A stretch of 9,604 bases of DNA from the NCBI GenBank assembly GCA_015494815.1, contig WGAK01000228.1, forward strand, positions 1 to 9,604, read 5' to 3'. The notes under the pieces were generated by a model. That model saw only the letters and a program-made list of their open reading frames with translations. It did not search any database and had not been told where the DNA came from. Of this stretch, positions 9,530 to 9,604 are shown piece by piece. Each line of letters opens with the position of its first letter. Position 1 is the stretch's first letter. The translations under genes were made by a program, and so were the position numbers. This DNA comes from Anaerolineales bacterium. GTDB lineage: Bacteria > Chloroflexota > Anaerolineae > Anaerolineales > DRMV01.

Positions 9530-9604
9530 ATGAGTACGACCCTCAATCCTTTCGCCATGGCCCAAGCCCAGTTGGACGAGGCCGCGCGTTACCTGCACCT
9601 GGAC
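9530..9604 (+). CDS. gdhA: Glutamate dehydrogenase, N-terminal fragment cut by window edge
   Basis: Only 25 codons are in the window. The residues NPFAMAQAQLDEAARYL after a short MSTTL lead match the N-terminus of Glu/Leu/Phe/Val dehydrogenases, particularly the GdhA group that interconverts glutamate with 2-oxoglutarate and ammonia. AAAGGAGG lies six bases upstream of the ATG, making the start firm. The catalytic and nucleotide-binding parts lie beyond the right edge, so cofactor type and substrate cannot be judged; a leucine dehydrogenase is less likely from this N-terminus. Confidence 0.8.
   Translation, partial: MSTTLNPFAMAQAQLDEAARYLHLD

Overview
This is a strongly GC-rich bacterial chromosomal window. 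It is packed with metabolic genes except for one roughly 580-base repeat-filled gap near the right end. The gene set, the exact TATAAT boxes in the spacers and the mosaic of short intergenic repeats remind me of Chloroflexota (Anaerolineae-like, possibly thermophilic). That is an impression from pattern memory, not a proof. No phage, plasmid, transposase, CRISPR array or defence gene is visible.

Layout. (1) Bases 1-5059, minus strand: a three-gene purine-oxidation operon, read right to left from a TATAAT promoter at 5054-5059. It holds an amidohydrolase of the 8-oxoguanine deaminase type, a short and degenerate FAD-domain subunit, and a large molybdenum hydroxylase with its 2Fe-2S and molybdopterin parts fused in one chain. 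The last gene runs off the left edge. The pair resembles E. coli YgfM/XdhD. (2) 5085-5127: a hairpin plus T-run terminator, only about 25 bases before the operon promoter. (3) 5153-7420, minus strand: a complete malic enzyme with a C-terminal phosphotransacetylase-like domain (MaeB). A short upstream reading frame with a strong ribosome-binding site overlaps its start. (4) 7421-7562: a divergent promoter region. (5) 7563-8945, plus strand: a class II glycerate kinase. (6) 8946-9430: no credible gene. It holds two copies of a composite repeat (conserved head, 7-base tandem units, 8-base tandem units) flanking a block of hairpins. (7) 9431-9604: promoter, a small possible leader ORF, a strong ribosome-binding site and the first 25 codons of a glutamate dehydrogenase.

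How the genes fit together. The deaminase would turn 8-oxoguanine into uric acid, and the molybdenum hydroxylase would oxidise hypoxanthine, xanthine or a related heterocycle, so the operon converges on purine catabolism. MaeB (malate to pyruvate), glycerate kinase (glycerate to 2-phosphoglycerate) and glutamate dehydrogenase (glutamate to 2-oxoglutarate plus ammonia) are central carbon and nitrogen enzymes. They have their own promoters and are probably neighbours rather than one pathway.

I found no clearly new multi-gene system. The points most worth attention are the FAD subunit that has lost its N-terminal flavin-binding half, the duplicated repeat with perfectly phased 7- and 8-base units, and the overlapping upstream ORF at maeB.
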